DNA of 25,982 nucleotides from JBAZOJ01 sp041648755 (GCA_041648755.1 JBAZOJ010000020.1:1-25982), one strand, 5' to 3'; counted from the first letter of the stretch, positions 16,473 through 24,951 are shown. Numbers and translations are program-made. Notes: generated by a model from the letters alone, not told the origin.

Positions 16473-17709
16473 CGTCAAGCTGCTCATTCCCCGCCAGGCA
16501 GTCGCACAGCTTTCCATACGTCCGGGCGACGTTTGCCTTCGAATAGTCTCCCCCCAGCGCTCGCAGGATCCTCGTCGACAGCGTGCCCTTGCTCAATATT
16601 GTCTGCAGCGGCCCCATAGCCTCGTCGGAGATGAACCCTCTGTCACGTCCCATCTTGATGATCAGAGCCCATAATTCCGCAGCGCTCATCGGCTTCGGGG
16701 GCTGTCCCCACAGGGCCAGATACCTGGCGTCTGAGATAACCGCGTTCTCCCCGCGCTTCGCCGCGTCCAGCAGCATTTGAGCCAAAGCTTCCGTGGGCAT
16801 CGCCGCTTGTGCGCCGGTCGTGGCAAAATCGCCCCCCGCCTGCATTCGGATCGCCGCGCAGACGGCCTGCAAAATGGCCAGATCGGCGGCCGGGCATTCC
16901 TGCACATCAAGCAGCCGGACCTCTATTGTGTTCCGGATGAATCGCGCAATTGCGCCGCGCGCGTTTGCGTACTCGTGCCGAAGTATCCCGTCCGGGTCGT
17001 ATGGAGCCATATCCCGGTAGATTCGCTCCAGGATTTCGGCCTTGTATTCGGCGGGGGTCAGAATGGGCTCGGGGATAATGCTTCCGCAAACGGAGGGAAT
17101 TCTCGCGGAATTGTTGCGGTAGAACTCGATTCGGTTGTCCAGCAGGCCGGTGCTGTGCAGTTCCACAATGGGTGAACTCGCGGCAAGTGCCGGAAGCAGC
17201 GGGAGCACGAGCCTGATAGCGCTGTGCAGCCTGCCGAACTCGTCGCGGCCCTTCCACGGCAGGTTGAGGTGCGCGCTCTGCAGGTTGGACCAGCCGTGTC
17301 CGCGACAGTCAAAGACCCGGTTGAATGCGCTGTAGATGACATTGCAGTCGTGCGGCCACAGGACAGTCTGAGTGGCGGGGTCCATCCACGGATGCATTGC
17401 GCCCGGCATCAGCCGCGCGCCGTGTGCAGCGACAATTCCATTGATGCGGTTCAGGCTGCGCGCAAATTCCGCCTGCAACCCGTTGAGGCTCGTGGCCGGG
17501 CCGGTGGTTTTGAGCTCGATAACGTGTAGAACAAGTTCGTTCGACCACGTTATCCCGCCGTCCTCGACATCGTAGTCATTCCCGGCGGAGGCCGCTTGCA
17601 GGGCCCTATCGGCAATGGGAAGCACATCCAGATTGTCCGCGCGCACTATCATGTATTCGAGTTCTACGCCGTAGCCCTCGAACATCCGCAAAGCGGGCCT
17701 GCTACACAT
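16465..17709 (-). CDS. GCS2-family carboxylate-amine ligase (glutamate-cysteine ligase type 2)
   Basis: 414 residues. The family makes an amide bond between a carboxylate (often glutamate) and an amine using ATP. The N-terminal signature EGYGVELEYMIV (11-22), with conserved Glu residues for metal binding, is clear, and a SAHLNLPW motif sits in the middle. It overlaps the end of the ATP-grasp ligase gene by 8 bases (ATGTGTAG), so the two are probably coupled. Such GCS2/RLAN-RimK pairs have been noted in comparative genomics of amidoligases, but the product is unknown to me. The ATG at 17709 lacks a strong ribosome site; an ATG at 17685 is the alternative. The end lies in a heptamer repeat. Confidence 0.9.
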   Translation of the reverse strand: MCSRPALRMFEGYGVELEYMIVRADNLDVLPIADRALQAASAGNDYDVEDGGITWSNELVLHVIELKTTGPATSLNGLQAEFARSLNRINGIVAAHGARLMPGAMHPWMDPATQTVLWPHDCNVIYSAFNRVFDCRGHGWSNLQSAHLNLPWKGRDEFGRLHSAIRLVLPLLPALAASSPIVELHSTGLLDNRIEFYRNNSARIPSVCGSIIPEPILTPAEYKAEILERIYRDMAPYDPDGILRHEYANARGAIARFIRNTIEVRLLDVQECPAADLAILQAVCAAIRMQAGGDFATTGAQAAMPTEALAQMLLDAAKRGENAVISDARYLALWGQPPKPMSAAELWALIIKMGRDRGFISDEAMGPLQTILSKGTLSTRILRALGGDYSKANVARTYGKLCDCLAGNEQLDVN

Positions 17710-19174
17710 GTGGGGATTGGACCTTCTTGCTGAGGATGATTCTCCGGAGGAAGCTCTTCATCACTTCGATGTACAGGTTGTCTTTCTGTGCGGCATCCTC
17801 CACGCCCGCGTCGATGCTGGGATTGTCGTTGACCTCGATGACGAACAGATCTCTTCCGACTTTCTTCACATCCACTCCGTACAGGCCGTCTCCGATGAGA
17901 TTCGCCGCCTTGACAGCGGTGCTGACGATGGAACGCGGCGCGTCCTCGACCCTCAGCGTTTCGAACAGGCCGTAATCGTAGGCCCCGTCCTTTTCCTTCT
18001 TGATGATCTGCCAGTGGTTCTCCGCCATGTAGTACTTGCATACGTAAAGCGGCTTGCGGTCAAGGATTCCAACGCGCCAGTCGAACGCCGTCGGCATATA
18101 TTCCTGGGCTATGATCAACGATGATTCATCGAACAGATTCTCGCAGTGCTTGATCAGTTCTGCTTCGGTGTCCGCACGGAAAACACCGCCGGAGAAAGAG
18201 CCGTCGGGCTGCTTCAGAACGCATGGGAAGCCGATCTTCTCGCGTACGTCCTTCACGTTTTCCCTGTGTACCACAAGTGTGCGGGGCATGGGGACTTCGT
18301 TGAGTTGCATCAACTCGGCCATATAGACCTTGTTCGAGCAGCGCAGGATCGAAAGCGGGTCGTCTATGACCACGAGCCCTTCGGCTTGGGCCCGCCGCGA
18401 GAAGCGATAAGTATGGTGGTTGACGTTGGTGGTTTCGCGGATGAACAGGGCGTCGAATTCCGACAACCTGCCGTAGTCATCCTTGGTGATGACTTCGCAG
18501 CCGAGCCCCACCTTCTTGGCGGCGGAAACAAACTTCTCCAGCGCCTTGGGGTTCGAGGGCTTGTGATGGTCGCCCTCATCGTAGAGTATCGCCAGGTTGT
18601 AGGCGGGGAGAGCAGGGCGCGGGTGGCTGAATCTGCCCTTTTCGAAGTACTCCGTGGTGACCTGCATCACGAAGTCGTGGTGACTCTCGGGGATTTCCAC
18701 CGCTGAAATCGGGTGGATGCTTGTCAGGTGCCACTTGCCGTTATTGGTGAATTCCGCGTGCAAAAACGGCGCCTGGAACAGCTTGAAAAGATGCATGCTC
18801 AGTCGGTCATAGCGCTTGGCAACGTTCTTGCCAAAGTACACGCTCAGTGTGAATTCCCGGGATTGAATTGGCTTCAAGCTGCTCTGGATGATCTCATCCA
18901 GGTCGTCCGACACCATCCTCACGATAGTCAGGGACTTCATATCCTGAATCGCCGAAATGCTTGGAGATGGCTTGTGTCCACGGGCTTCGGCCAGCAGAGA
19001 CACATAGTATCCCGTGGTCTGGTAGCGGTAGGATCTGCACAGGTTGAAGACCTTCACGCCGCGCGATTCGAGGAACCGCGGATCGGTGAGATACTGCTTG
19101 GCCGGGATTACCTCGGCGTTGCTGATCTTCAGAGGCCAGTACTTGGGGTTGCTGACAACTATCTGTACTTGCAT
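17702..19174 (-). CDS. RimK-type ATP-grasp ligase with N-terminal RLAN domain
   Basis: 490 residues. The N-terminal ~190 residues (MQVQIVVSNPKYWPL onward) match the RLAN domain that precedes some RimK-like ATP-grasp enzymes. The C-terminal part holds the ATP-grasp fold: DPLSILRCSNKVYM, the lysine-bearing FPCVLKQPDGSFSGGVF loop, and the metal-binding IEVNDNPSIDAG near the end. The family joins an amino acid, typically glutamate, to a peptide or small molecule using ATP and is cytoplasmic. The start at 19174 follows GAGG and fits the domain edge, whereas the frame from 19246 adds unrelated residues. It overlaps the small acidic gene upstream by 16 bases and GCS2 downstream by 8, which implies one transcript. 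Confidence 0.93.
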   Translation of the reverse strand: MQVQIVVSNPKYWPLKISNAEVIPAKQYLTDPRFLESRGVKVFNLCRSYRYQTTGYYVSLLAEARGHKPSPSISAIQDMKSLTIVRMVSDDLDEIIQSSLKPIQSREFTLSVYFGKNVAKRYDRLSMHLFKLFQAPFLHAEFTNNGKWHLTSIHPISAVEIPESHHDFVMQVTTEYFEKGRFSHPRPALPAYNLAILYDEGDHHKPSNPKALEKFVSAAKKVGLGCEVITKDDYGRLSEFDALFIRETTNVNHHTYRFSRRAQAEGLVVIDDPLSILRCSNKVYMAELMQLNEVPMPRTLVVHRENVKDVREKIGFPCVLKQPDGSFSGGVFRADTEAELIKHCENLFDESSLIIAQEYMPTAFDWRVGILDRKPLYVCKYYMAENHWQIIKKEKDGAYDYGLFETLRVEDAPRSIVSTAVKAANLIGDGLYGVDVKKVGRDLFVIEVNDNPSIDAGVEDAAQKDNLYIEVMKSFLRRIILSKKVQSPHV

Positions 19175-19431
19175 ATGGCCTCGCAGTCGGTACGGATGCT
19201 GTCGCTTGGCGATCCCGAAGTCTCTCGTTTCGGGGCAGAAGAACAAATGCCGTCAGTTGTGACGGAAGTCTCTTCGTCCCGGTTTTGGGAAAATGGCGAC
19301 GCACCCGCTGCCCGCTCACGCAGGGCAGGGGCGTCTTCGATAGTACTCGGCGGCTCTTCGTCCTCTTGCAGGACAGTCTGTTCGAAGTAATCTTCCATAT
19401 GTGTTTGTTGTGCAATCCTTCCAGAATGCAT
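19159..19431 (-). CDS. Small acidic hydrophilic protein at the head of the ligase cluster
   Basis: 90 residues from the ATG at 19431, which has AAAGGAG 5 bases upstream. An alternative ATG at 19398 would give 79 residues. The chain is rich in Glu, Asp, Ser and Thr (for example QEDEEPPSTIEDAP), lacks hydrophobic segments and has two Cys near the C-terminus (CEAIC). No family is recognised. It ends 16 bases inside the ATP-grasp ligase gene in another frame, so translation is likely coupled. Being small, acidic and first in an amidoligase unit, it could be the substrate or carrier, as LysW is for lysine biosynthesis enzymes. It lacks the LysW EDWGE C-terminus, so that is only an analogy. Confidence 0.5.
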   Translation of the reverse strand: MHSGRIAQQTHMEDYFEQTVLQEDEEPPSTIEDAPALRERAAGASPFSQNRDEETSVTTDGICSSAPKRETSGSPSDSIRTDCEAICKYR

Positions 19432-19459
19432 TATACTCCTTTGTACCACGGTTGTGCAA
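19430..19459 (-). promoter_or_regulatory. Promoter of the ligase cluster
   Basis: Minus strand: TTGCAC, an 18-nt spacer, TATAAT (19435-19430). The -10 overlaps the ATG at 19431. The octamer GTTGTGCA occurs on the plus strand at 19407-19414, 19451-19458 and 19463-19470, the second overlapping the -35, and could be an operator. Confidence 0.5.
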
Positions 19460-19601
19460 GGGGTTGTGCAGACGCTGCGCAACGGCCGTATCTGGCCGGT
19501 TCAGGGCGAAAAAAAGGTATTGCGCCGCATAACCCGCGCCTGGAAATCCGGGACTTCTCCCGCTAATAGGAACTGCCATTTTGGCTGTTCAGGAGGTTGC
19601 T

Positions 19602-20834
19602 ATGAAGAAAACTCTCTTGCTCGTCTTGGTTGTCGCCTTTACCACCGGGCTGTTTGCCTTGGCCGAGGATGTCGTCAATCAGCCTGCGAAGCTCAGTCCT
19701 GATGCTCTTTTGACCATGTATTCCCCTTACGTCCTCTACATTCAGGACGGCCCCGCGGGAACCCCGGGACGCGACCCCAACAACCCGATGATGGGCAGAA
19801 TGATGGGAGAGGGCCGGATGGGCGTAGTAGCAGGCGATAACCTGATCATGTACCCCCACCCGATGTATCGCCCCCCCAGGCGCGATCAGCAGAACCCCAA
19901 CCAGCCCAACCAGCCCAACCAGCCCAATCAGCCGAATCAGCCGAATCAGCCGAACCAGATGCGCGAGGATGAACGGATTTCCGTGTACCTCCCGGATGGA
20001 AAGCTGGTCGAGGGCACGGATATGGGATTCGCCGCCGAACGAAACATCTCCTTTGGCGCCGTCGAATTCCCCCCCGATGTCAAAGTCCCCAGGCTCGATT
20101 TCTCCAAGGCCGCATCAGTAAAGGTTGGCGACGAAATCGTCGTCATCTCTCGGAGGGCGGAGGAATGGGGATATGCTCCATTTTACCTGCCTGGCGTAAT
20201 CAACGGTGAACTGAAAGTCGGTGACCGCAAGCTGTACAGCCTCAACATGACCCAGATGCAACTCACCCAGGAGGCCCTTGGCGGGCTTGTCGTGAAAGTT
20301 GACGGCACCGTGGTCGGCATCTTACACAGGGTGATGCCGCGAATGTACAATTGCGTCGTGTTGACACCTCCCGACATGGCTGTTGCCATCGATACCGCTG
20401 AGAAGCATCCCGAAGATCTGAAAAAGGGCAACCAGCCGATGGGCCCGATGCAGCCGATGAATCCTCAACCTCAGCAGCCCCAGCCACAACCTCAGCCGCA
20501 ACAGCCTCAGCAGCCCAACAGGCCGCAGGCCCGGCCCCAGCAGGCCCCTATCGGAATCGAACTCGTTAACATGACCGAGGACGAGGCCAAGAAGCTCGGT
20601 TTCCCCGCCCCCAGCGGGCTTGTGGTTCGCTCAGTCGTTACCGGGTCCATTGCCGAGAAATCGGGCATTGTGAAGGGCGACGTGATCCTCGAAGTGGACG
20701 GAAACAAAATCAACACGCTTGAGGATTTCGACATCGCTTTCTCCAAGCACAAGATTGGCGAGCAAGCGACGGTTGTTGTCTTCCATGAGGGCAAGGAAAC
20801 TACTTTGACTGTCGCCATCGAAGCCCGCAAGTAG
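19602..20834 (+). CDS. Exported HtrA-like protein with a degenerate protease domain and one PDZ domain
   Basis: 410 residues. The start at 19602 has AGGAGG 5 bases upstream and a type I signal peptide (MKKTLLLV..., cut near LALA). A trypsin-like core can be traced. The GDNLIMYPHP segment replaces the His region, ISFGAVEFP occupies the Asp position, and QEALGGLVVKVDGTVVGI stands where active enzymes have GNSGGP, so the Ser is lost. An (NQP)n tract fills residues 98-119 and a Gln/Pro-rich linker about 280-320. The C-terminal PDZ domain (about 322-408) has GDVILEVDGNKI. It is a third relative of the HtrA-like proteins at 6456-12564 with a different layout, and probably acts as an envelope adaptor. 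A terminator follows directly. Confidence 0.85.
   Translation: MKKTLLLVLVVAFTTGLFALAEDVVNQPAKLSPDALLTMYSPYVLYIQDGPAGTPGRDPNNPMMGRMMGEGRMGVVAGDNLIMYPHPMYRPPRRDQQNPNQPNQPNQPNQPNQPNQPNQMREDERISVYLPDGKLVEGTDMGFAAERNISFGAVEFPPDVKVPRLDFSKAASVKVGDEIVVISRRAEEWGYAPFYLPGVINGELKVGDRKLYSLNMTQMQLTQEALGGLVVKVDGTVVGILHRVMPRMYNCVVLTPPDMAVAIDTAEKHPEDLKKGNQPMGPMQPMNPQPQQPQPQPQPQQPQQPNRPQARPQQAPIGIELVNMTEDEAKKLGFPAPSGLVVRSVVTGSIAEKSGIVKGDVILEVDGNKINTLEDFDIAFSKHKIGEQATVVVFHEGKETTLTVAIEARK
19893..19958 (+). repeat. In-frame 9-base repeats encoding NQP
   Basis: About seven units of AACCAGCCC with third-base changes (AAT, CCG) in the later copies. It encodes a flexible Asn-Gln-Pro linker inside the degenerate HtrA-like protein. 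Copy number may vary between strains. Confidence 0.85.
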
Positions 20835-20845
20835 CTTTTTTCACC

Positions 20846-20880
20846 AAGGGACGGCCACTTTTGCGGGTGGCCGTCCTTTT
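20846..20880 (+). terminator. Intrinsic terminator after the HtrA-like gene
   Basis: GGACGGCCAC (20849-20858) pairs perfectly with GTGGCCGTCC (20867-20876) around an 8-base loop, followed by TTTTCTTC. Confidence 0.9.
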
Positions 20881-21016
20881 CTTCGTCTGCTGCATCCGTG
20901 CTGACCGGCTGACTCCAGCCGATGTACTCAACATACACGGCCTGCAAGGCCACTTTTATGTTGTCCCCGGAATTATGGTGCCAGATGTGCTCGAATGTTG
21001 TACTATACTACGAGAG

Positions 21017-21517
21017 ATGAGACACAAGTATTTCGACATCGTTTCCGGTAGAAAGCAGTCCCGGGTGTCCGCGGAGGACTTCCGGCGTGCCTTGCGGCAG
21101 GCCGGTTGCGAGCCCAACGGTCCCGGCGCTTTCGTGTGGAATTCAATTGGCGAATCCGACAAGGGAAGCAACTTCAATATTTACCTTCTGGCCTTTTCCG
21201 AACCGTGTGCCCTCTTCAGCAATACCCGTTCGTTGACAATCAAGTGCCCCAATTGCGGGACGCAAATGACTCCCTGCGAATGGCATGGTCTTCTCAACAA
21301 CTGGCGCGCCTCAGGCAACACTGGTTCCAAGGTCGCCTTGAAGTGCTGTGGTGTCTCCGCTGACATCGCCGCGCTGCACTATGACCCTCCGGTGTACTTC
21401 ACTGAGGCTGCAGTCACGCTGTGCGCCCCGGAATCGGCCCCGGCCCCGTTGGATTTCATCACAAGACTGCAGAACGCCGTTGGCGAGCCGCTTGCCTGCA
21501 TCGAGCGAATCTGCTGA
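21017..21517 (+). CDS. Small cysteine-rich protein of unknown function
   Basis: 166 residues from the ATG at 21017. The open frame extends back to 20861, but that part crosses the preceding terminator, so an internal start is needed; 20975 is the alternative. Neither has a strong ribosome site. A TATACT at 21004-21009 would give a nearly leaderless mRNA for the 21017 start, but I see no good -35. The protein contains CPNCG followed about 30 residues later by KCCG, with a further C and H between, suggesting a zinc-ribbon-like site. No signal peptide, so it is probably cytoplasmic. Family not recognised. Its stop lies one base from the stop of the convergent gene. Confidence 0.65.
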   Translation: MRHKYFDIVSGRKQSRVSAEDFRRALRQAGCEPNGPGAFVWNSIGESDKGSNFNIYLLAFSEPCALFSNTRSLTIKCPNCGTQMTPCEWHGLLNNWRASGNTGSKVALKCCGVSADIAALHYDPPVYFTEAAVTLCAPESAPAPLDFITRLQNAVGEPLACIERIC

Positions 21518-21518
21518 T

Positions 21519-24500
21519 TTAACGCTCCAGGAATCTCCGGAGCAAAGCTCGAACCCCTGGATCCATATCAATCCTGCGCGCCAATGACGGCGATGCCCCA
21601 TAGTAGGCCGCCAATAGAGCCGTCCCTTCCGAAGAAGATACAGCATAGCGATCTCTCGTCTCACATATGGACACAACTGATTTGCTGGCGCAACTGCCAA
21701 ATGCTGCCGTGGCTATGAAGCAGCCCCCGCCGCCCGAGCCGCTTCCGCCGGTTGCCTTGTAGAAATCCCGCTGCACCTGCAGCCCTGATTCGCCGTCCGT
21801 TGTGGCGTACGAAACAACGGCGTGATCGTCTGTTGCTGTCAGGTCGAATCCAACCACATCCTTGCTCGTCTCGACAAGGCTCTGAAGCCAGCCGCCGTCA
21901 GTGCGGCTCACGAACTTCTCCAGGTACATCCTGCCTTCTGTCGGATCCTGCATCCATGCAACTATGATCTGATGTTGATACTCAAGAATCACTCTCGCCC
22001 GCAGCACCCGCGCGGCGATGACTTCCGGAACGTCCAGTTGCAGCGTCCCCGCGATGCTTCTGCCCTGAATCATCTTCAGGTCTCCCAGGTCGCTTCCCGG
22101 AAGCGTAACGCAGAAAATCGAAACCTCCTGGTCTATGATCGTCAGGCCGACCGACGCTACACCCTCCGCGCCGAATGCCGTGGATGAAACCACGGAGAAC
22201 GGGCTCCATGCGCCTTGTCCGTTGCGGCTGAAGACACCGTACTCGATAACTGTCATCCCCCCCTTGAGTCGTGGCGCTGCAAGATGAAGGTTCCCGAACG
22301 AGTCGAATGAAATACTCGGCCTGTTCCCGTCGGTGTACCCGGACAGGTCGGAATCGAAAGCAATTCCCTGGAAAGAGAAGCTCGAACCGTTGTAGAAGGC
22401 CGCTCGGTACTCGCCTCCTATCGAATCGTAGTAGGCTACCGCGGCTTGCGAGCCCCATGTCACTGCGACCGAAGCAAAGGAATTGCCATATTCCGGGGAA
22501 AAGGGAATTTCCGGGTCAACGCCGTTGATCGTGCCGGACGCATTCAGGCGCAACGTGCGTCCATACAGCCGGTCGAGTGGCTCGTGGATTCTCTTGCGGT
22601 ACGTGATGAGCAAGGAGCCGTCGGAAAGCGGGACAACGGCGTCAATCTCGTTGGGGGCTCCGGAAATGGCCAGATCTGACTGATTCCATGTCGTTGATGA
22701 AAACACGTCCCTGACAAACAGGCTCGCGCCGCCTGTGGCGCCGGTTGCGGATCCCTGGAATGCTCTGCCCCCCGAAAGCGAACCCGGGGCGCCGCGGTGA
22801 TTTTCCGCTGGTGTCTGTTCCGGTGCCGTGACCACTGCCATGCCACCCCAGAGGATTCCTGACGTAAGCACTGTTCCGACCCGGTAGAAGGCCTCTTGAT
22901 AGGGGAGCGGGTTCAGGTCAGTGTATTCGTCACCGTACATTTCAAGTGATAGCGTGTTCCATGTGACGGTATCGGAGGTCCTCTGGACAATGTGCTGGGT
23001 GCCCGCCGAATAATGATGCTCCCAGCGGAGTCGAACGGCGCTCATGGATGGGAATGCAGACAGCTTTCCAGGGGTTCCCGCAGGAATTGTGGAAACCAGG
23101 AAAGACCGCGTTGCCGACCATTCGCTTCTCGCGGATGGCGTTGTCGCCCGCATCCGCAGAAAATACTGGCCATCGGTCGGAAGCCACCAGTCATACTGCG
23201 TGGAGGTCGTCTCGCCCGAAAGGACTGACTGTGTGAAAGCCGCATCAGTGGCCACTTGCAGCTCGTACGATACATCCTCTCCCTCGCTGATTGGCTCCAC
23301 GGGTTGCCAGGCAACGCTTAGTCGCGGGGTGTCGAGGGTGTCTGCCACAATCGGGCCGGGAACGGCAAGGGTGACCAGAAAAGAAGTGATCGTGGACCAG
23401 GGGCTCGCGGGAATGACAGAAGCATCGTCCGGCATTATAGCGCGGATCCTGAGATAGTAGGTGCCGGGAGCGGTGAGATTGAGGCTTGCGCTGTTTGTCC
23501 GGGCAAAAATCACAATGGCGTTCGAGAAAGACTGGGATGTGTCCACCTGAATCTCGTACCAGTAGCCCACAGAAGCGTCTATGCCGTATGAAGGCCAATC
23601 TATGATCGGAGATGACGTGAACACCGGCGCAAGCGTTGGTGGAGCCGGAGAGGCCCCGGAGTACTCTGCCACGAGCACGGCGCAGATGTTGGACCAGTCG
23701 CTGGTCTCTCCCGAGGTGACGGCCCGAACGCGATATTCGTATCTGCCGTCAGAGGCAATTCCTGAATAGGTGGGGGTCAAGGACGCGGCAACCGTTCCGA
23801 CCAAAGTCCACTGACCGGCCGGAAGCCTCTTCTGGACCTCGTAGCTTGTTGCCTCCATGGACGAAGCCCAAGCAAAGAAAACATTTCCATCCGGGAATGT
23901 TCTGTTGCCTGGAAGCGCGGGAACTGCCAATCTCAGATCGAGGGGGAGGGGAGTTGGATCCAGAGTCCCGGCGCGCGCATCAGTGAGGCTGTAGGCCGCT
24001 TCCGTCGCATCCCATTCGTCAAACAGGGCAAAAACCTGCACGGCGTTGCCCGATCTTGGCAGAAAAAGCTCGCCAGCTACAAGAACGATGGACGGCGCGG
24101 TCTGGCCAAAAACCTGCCGTAATCCGCCGATTTCGGCGCTGACGGAATCCACGTCTCCTGAATACTGCACAGCCCGCCAGCACGACTCTTCACCGACGCC
24201 CACAAGCCTGATAAGCGCGAGCCCTTTGCCCGTCGGTAATGGCTGACCGAGGGCGGTGCGCACAGGGATCTGCACTCCGGCAATAGGCGTAGGAGCTTCT
24301 TCGGAGTCCGGAGGCTTGTAGCCGTACCAGACGCCCGCTGGATCCGATGAAACCCGGAAGTAGACAATTGTGCGGTTCAGGCTGAGGGACGACAACCGGA
24401 TTCGCTGCCAGTGCACGCGTGAAGGCCCGGTGGGAAAGAGAGGCTCCCCCACGTTTTCCGGAGGCCAGAGATCTGGCGCAGCGTAAGAGCCCCATGTGAC

Positions 24501-24659
24501 GAAAGAGGAGTCAGGACTTGCCGTAATCCATACGACATCGAAGGAACCGGCCTCGCAATTGGCCACGAATACGGCTCCGGCGGACGGAGGAGTGGCTGAG
24601 GCATAAGTGGCCTGAAAAGCCGATGCCAGGATGACTGCGATTGCGATTAGCGTACGCAT
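21519..24659 (-). CDS. Large secreted protein with fibronectin type III repeats and a CFI-box C-terminus
   Basis: 1046 residues. A signal peptide (about 1-22) is followed by about 230 unassigned residues. Four fibronectin-III-like units follow (about 252-330, 340-430, 433-525, 530-610), each with YEVQ/YEIQ/YELQ strands and YxxRxRA ends. A strand-rich region of about 320 residues (640-960) with repeated S.D..GNLHLA-like turns suggests a beta-propeller. After a Gly/Ser spacer the C-terminus reads GGGGCFIATAAFGSC (Cys near 979) and a ~65-residue tail ending in basic residues. This is the CFI-box C-terminal domain known on many exported proteins and thought to be a sorting or anchoring signal. 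The role is probably surface adhesion or binding. The ribosome site is weak (GGGA). Confidence 0.88.
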   Translation of the reverse strand: MRTLIAIAVILASAFQATYASATPPSAGAVFVANCEAGSFDVVWITASPDSSFVTWGSYAAPDLWPPENVGEPLFPTGPSRVHWQRIRLSSLSLNRTIVYFRVSSDPAGVWYGYKPPDSEEAPTPIAGVQIPVRTALGQPLPTGKGLALIRLVGVGEESCWRAVQYSGDVDSVSAEIGGLRQVFGQTAPSIVLVAGELFLPRSGNAVQVFALFDEWDATEAAYSLTDARAGTLDPTPLPLDLRLAVPALPGNRTFPDGNVFFAWASSMEATSYEVQKRLPAGQWTLVGTVAASLTPTYSGIASDGRYEYRVRAVTSGETSDWSNICAVLVAEYSGASPAPPTLAPVFTSSPIIDWPSYGIDASVGYWYEIQVDTSQSFSNAIVIFARTNSASLNLTAPGTYYLRIRAIMPDDASVIPASPWSTITSFLVTLAVPGPIVADTLDTPRLSVAWQPVEPISEGEDVSYELQVATDAAFTQSVLSGETTSTQYDWWLPTDGQYFLRMRATTPSARSEWSATRSFLVSTIPAGTPGKLSAFPSMSAVRLRWEHHYSAGTQHIVQRTSDTVTWNTLSLEMYGDEYTDLNPLPYQEAFYRVGTVLTSGILWGGMAVVTAPEQTPAENHRGAPGSLSGGRAFQGSATGATGGASLFVRDVFSSTTWNQSDLAISGAPNEIDAVVPLSDGSLLITYRKRIHEPLDRLYGRTLRLNASGTINGVDPEIPFSPEYGNSFASVAVTWGSQAAVAYYDSIGGEYRAAFYNGSSFSFQGIAFDSDLSGYTDGNRPSISFDSFGNLHLAAPRLKGGMTVIEYGVFSRNGQGAWSPFSVVSSTAFGAEGVASVGLTIIDQEVSIFCVTLPGSDLGDLKMIQGRSIAGTLQLDVPEVIAARVLRARVILEYQHQIIVAWMQDPTEGRMYLEKFVSRTDGGWLQSLVETSKDVVGFDLTATDDHAVVSYATTDGESGLQVQRDFYKATGGSGSGGGGCFIATAAFGSCASKSVVSICETRDRYAVSSSEGTALLAAYYGASPSLARRIDMDPGVRALLRRFLER

Positions 24660-24707
24660 GGGTTCCCATATAGTACCCGTTTTCGGTCGAGTGCGGCGGA
24701 AAAAGGC

Positions 24708-24734
24708 TTGACCGTACAGAAAAGAGTGTAGAAT
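24708..24734 (+). promoter_or_regulatory. rRNA promoter P3 (farthest upstream)
   Basis: CTTGACC followed by TAGAAT (24729-24734), spacer 15 from TTGACC. This is the weakest of the three tandem promoters. A strong hairpin starts about 10 bases past its expected start. Confidence 0.45.
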
Positions 24735-24750
24735 GCAATGCGTTGGTTGA

Positions 24751-24782
24751 GCGGCCGGTCGGAAGAGGCTTCTGACGGCCGC
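24751..24782 (+). other. Strong hairpin in the rRNA leader
   Basis: GCGGCCG-G-TCGGAAG pairs with CTTCTGACGGCCGC around a 3-base loop: about 14 pairs, one bulged G, one G-T. No T tract follows. It could stabilise or process the P3 transcript. Confidence 0.6.
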
Positions 24783-24815
24783 TTAAATATCCGGTTCCCA
24801 TGACGCGAAAACAGC

Positions 24816-24843
24816 TTGACAAATGCTCCGCGCCGGATACACT
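24816..24843 (+). promoter_or_regulatory. rRNA promoter P2
   Basis: A perfect TTGACA, a 16-base spacer and TACACT. A small hairpin ACCCCT-CCA-AGGGGT (24864-24878) and a boxA-like site follow. Confidence 0.6.
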
Positions 24844-24893
24844 TCTATGCCCGCTGAAAGGGTACCCCTCCAAGGGGTGGTTCTGACGGCGGC

Positions 24894-24906
24894 TGCTCTT
24901 TGGGAA
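24894..24906 (+). promoter_or_regulatory. boxA-like antitermination site, upstream copy
   Basis: TGCTCTTTGGGAA, close to the bacterial boxA that binds NusB/S10 in rRNA leaders. It lies between P2 and P1, so only P2 and P3 transcripts contain it. Confidence 0.45.
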
Positions 24907-24923
24907 ACTTGAGGGAAAAACGC

Positions 24924-24951
24924 TTGACATGAAGATGTCGAGCGCTACAAT
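24924..24951 (+). promoter_or_regulatory. rRNA promoter P1 (nearest)
   Basis: A perfect TTGACA, a 16-base spacer and TACAAT. The predicted start is near 24958, giving a leader of about 190 bases before 16S. It is the best of the three promoters. Confidence 0.7.

Noticed and set aside
19159..19431. Small acidic protein as a LysW-type amino-group carrier
   Set aside because: It lacks the C-terminal EDWGE and zinc-binding Cys pairs of LysW; kept only as an analogy.
20861..21016. TTG start giving a 218-residue form of the small Cys protein
   Set aside because: The start lies in the loop of the preceding terminator and the extra residues look non-coding.
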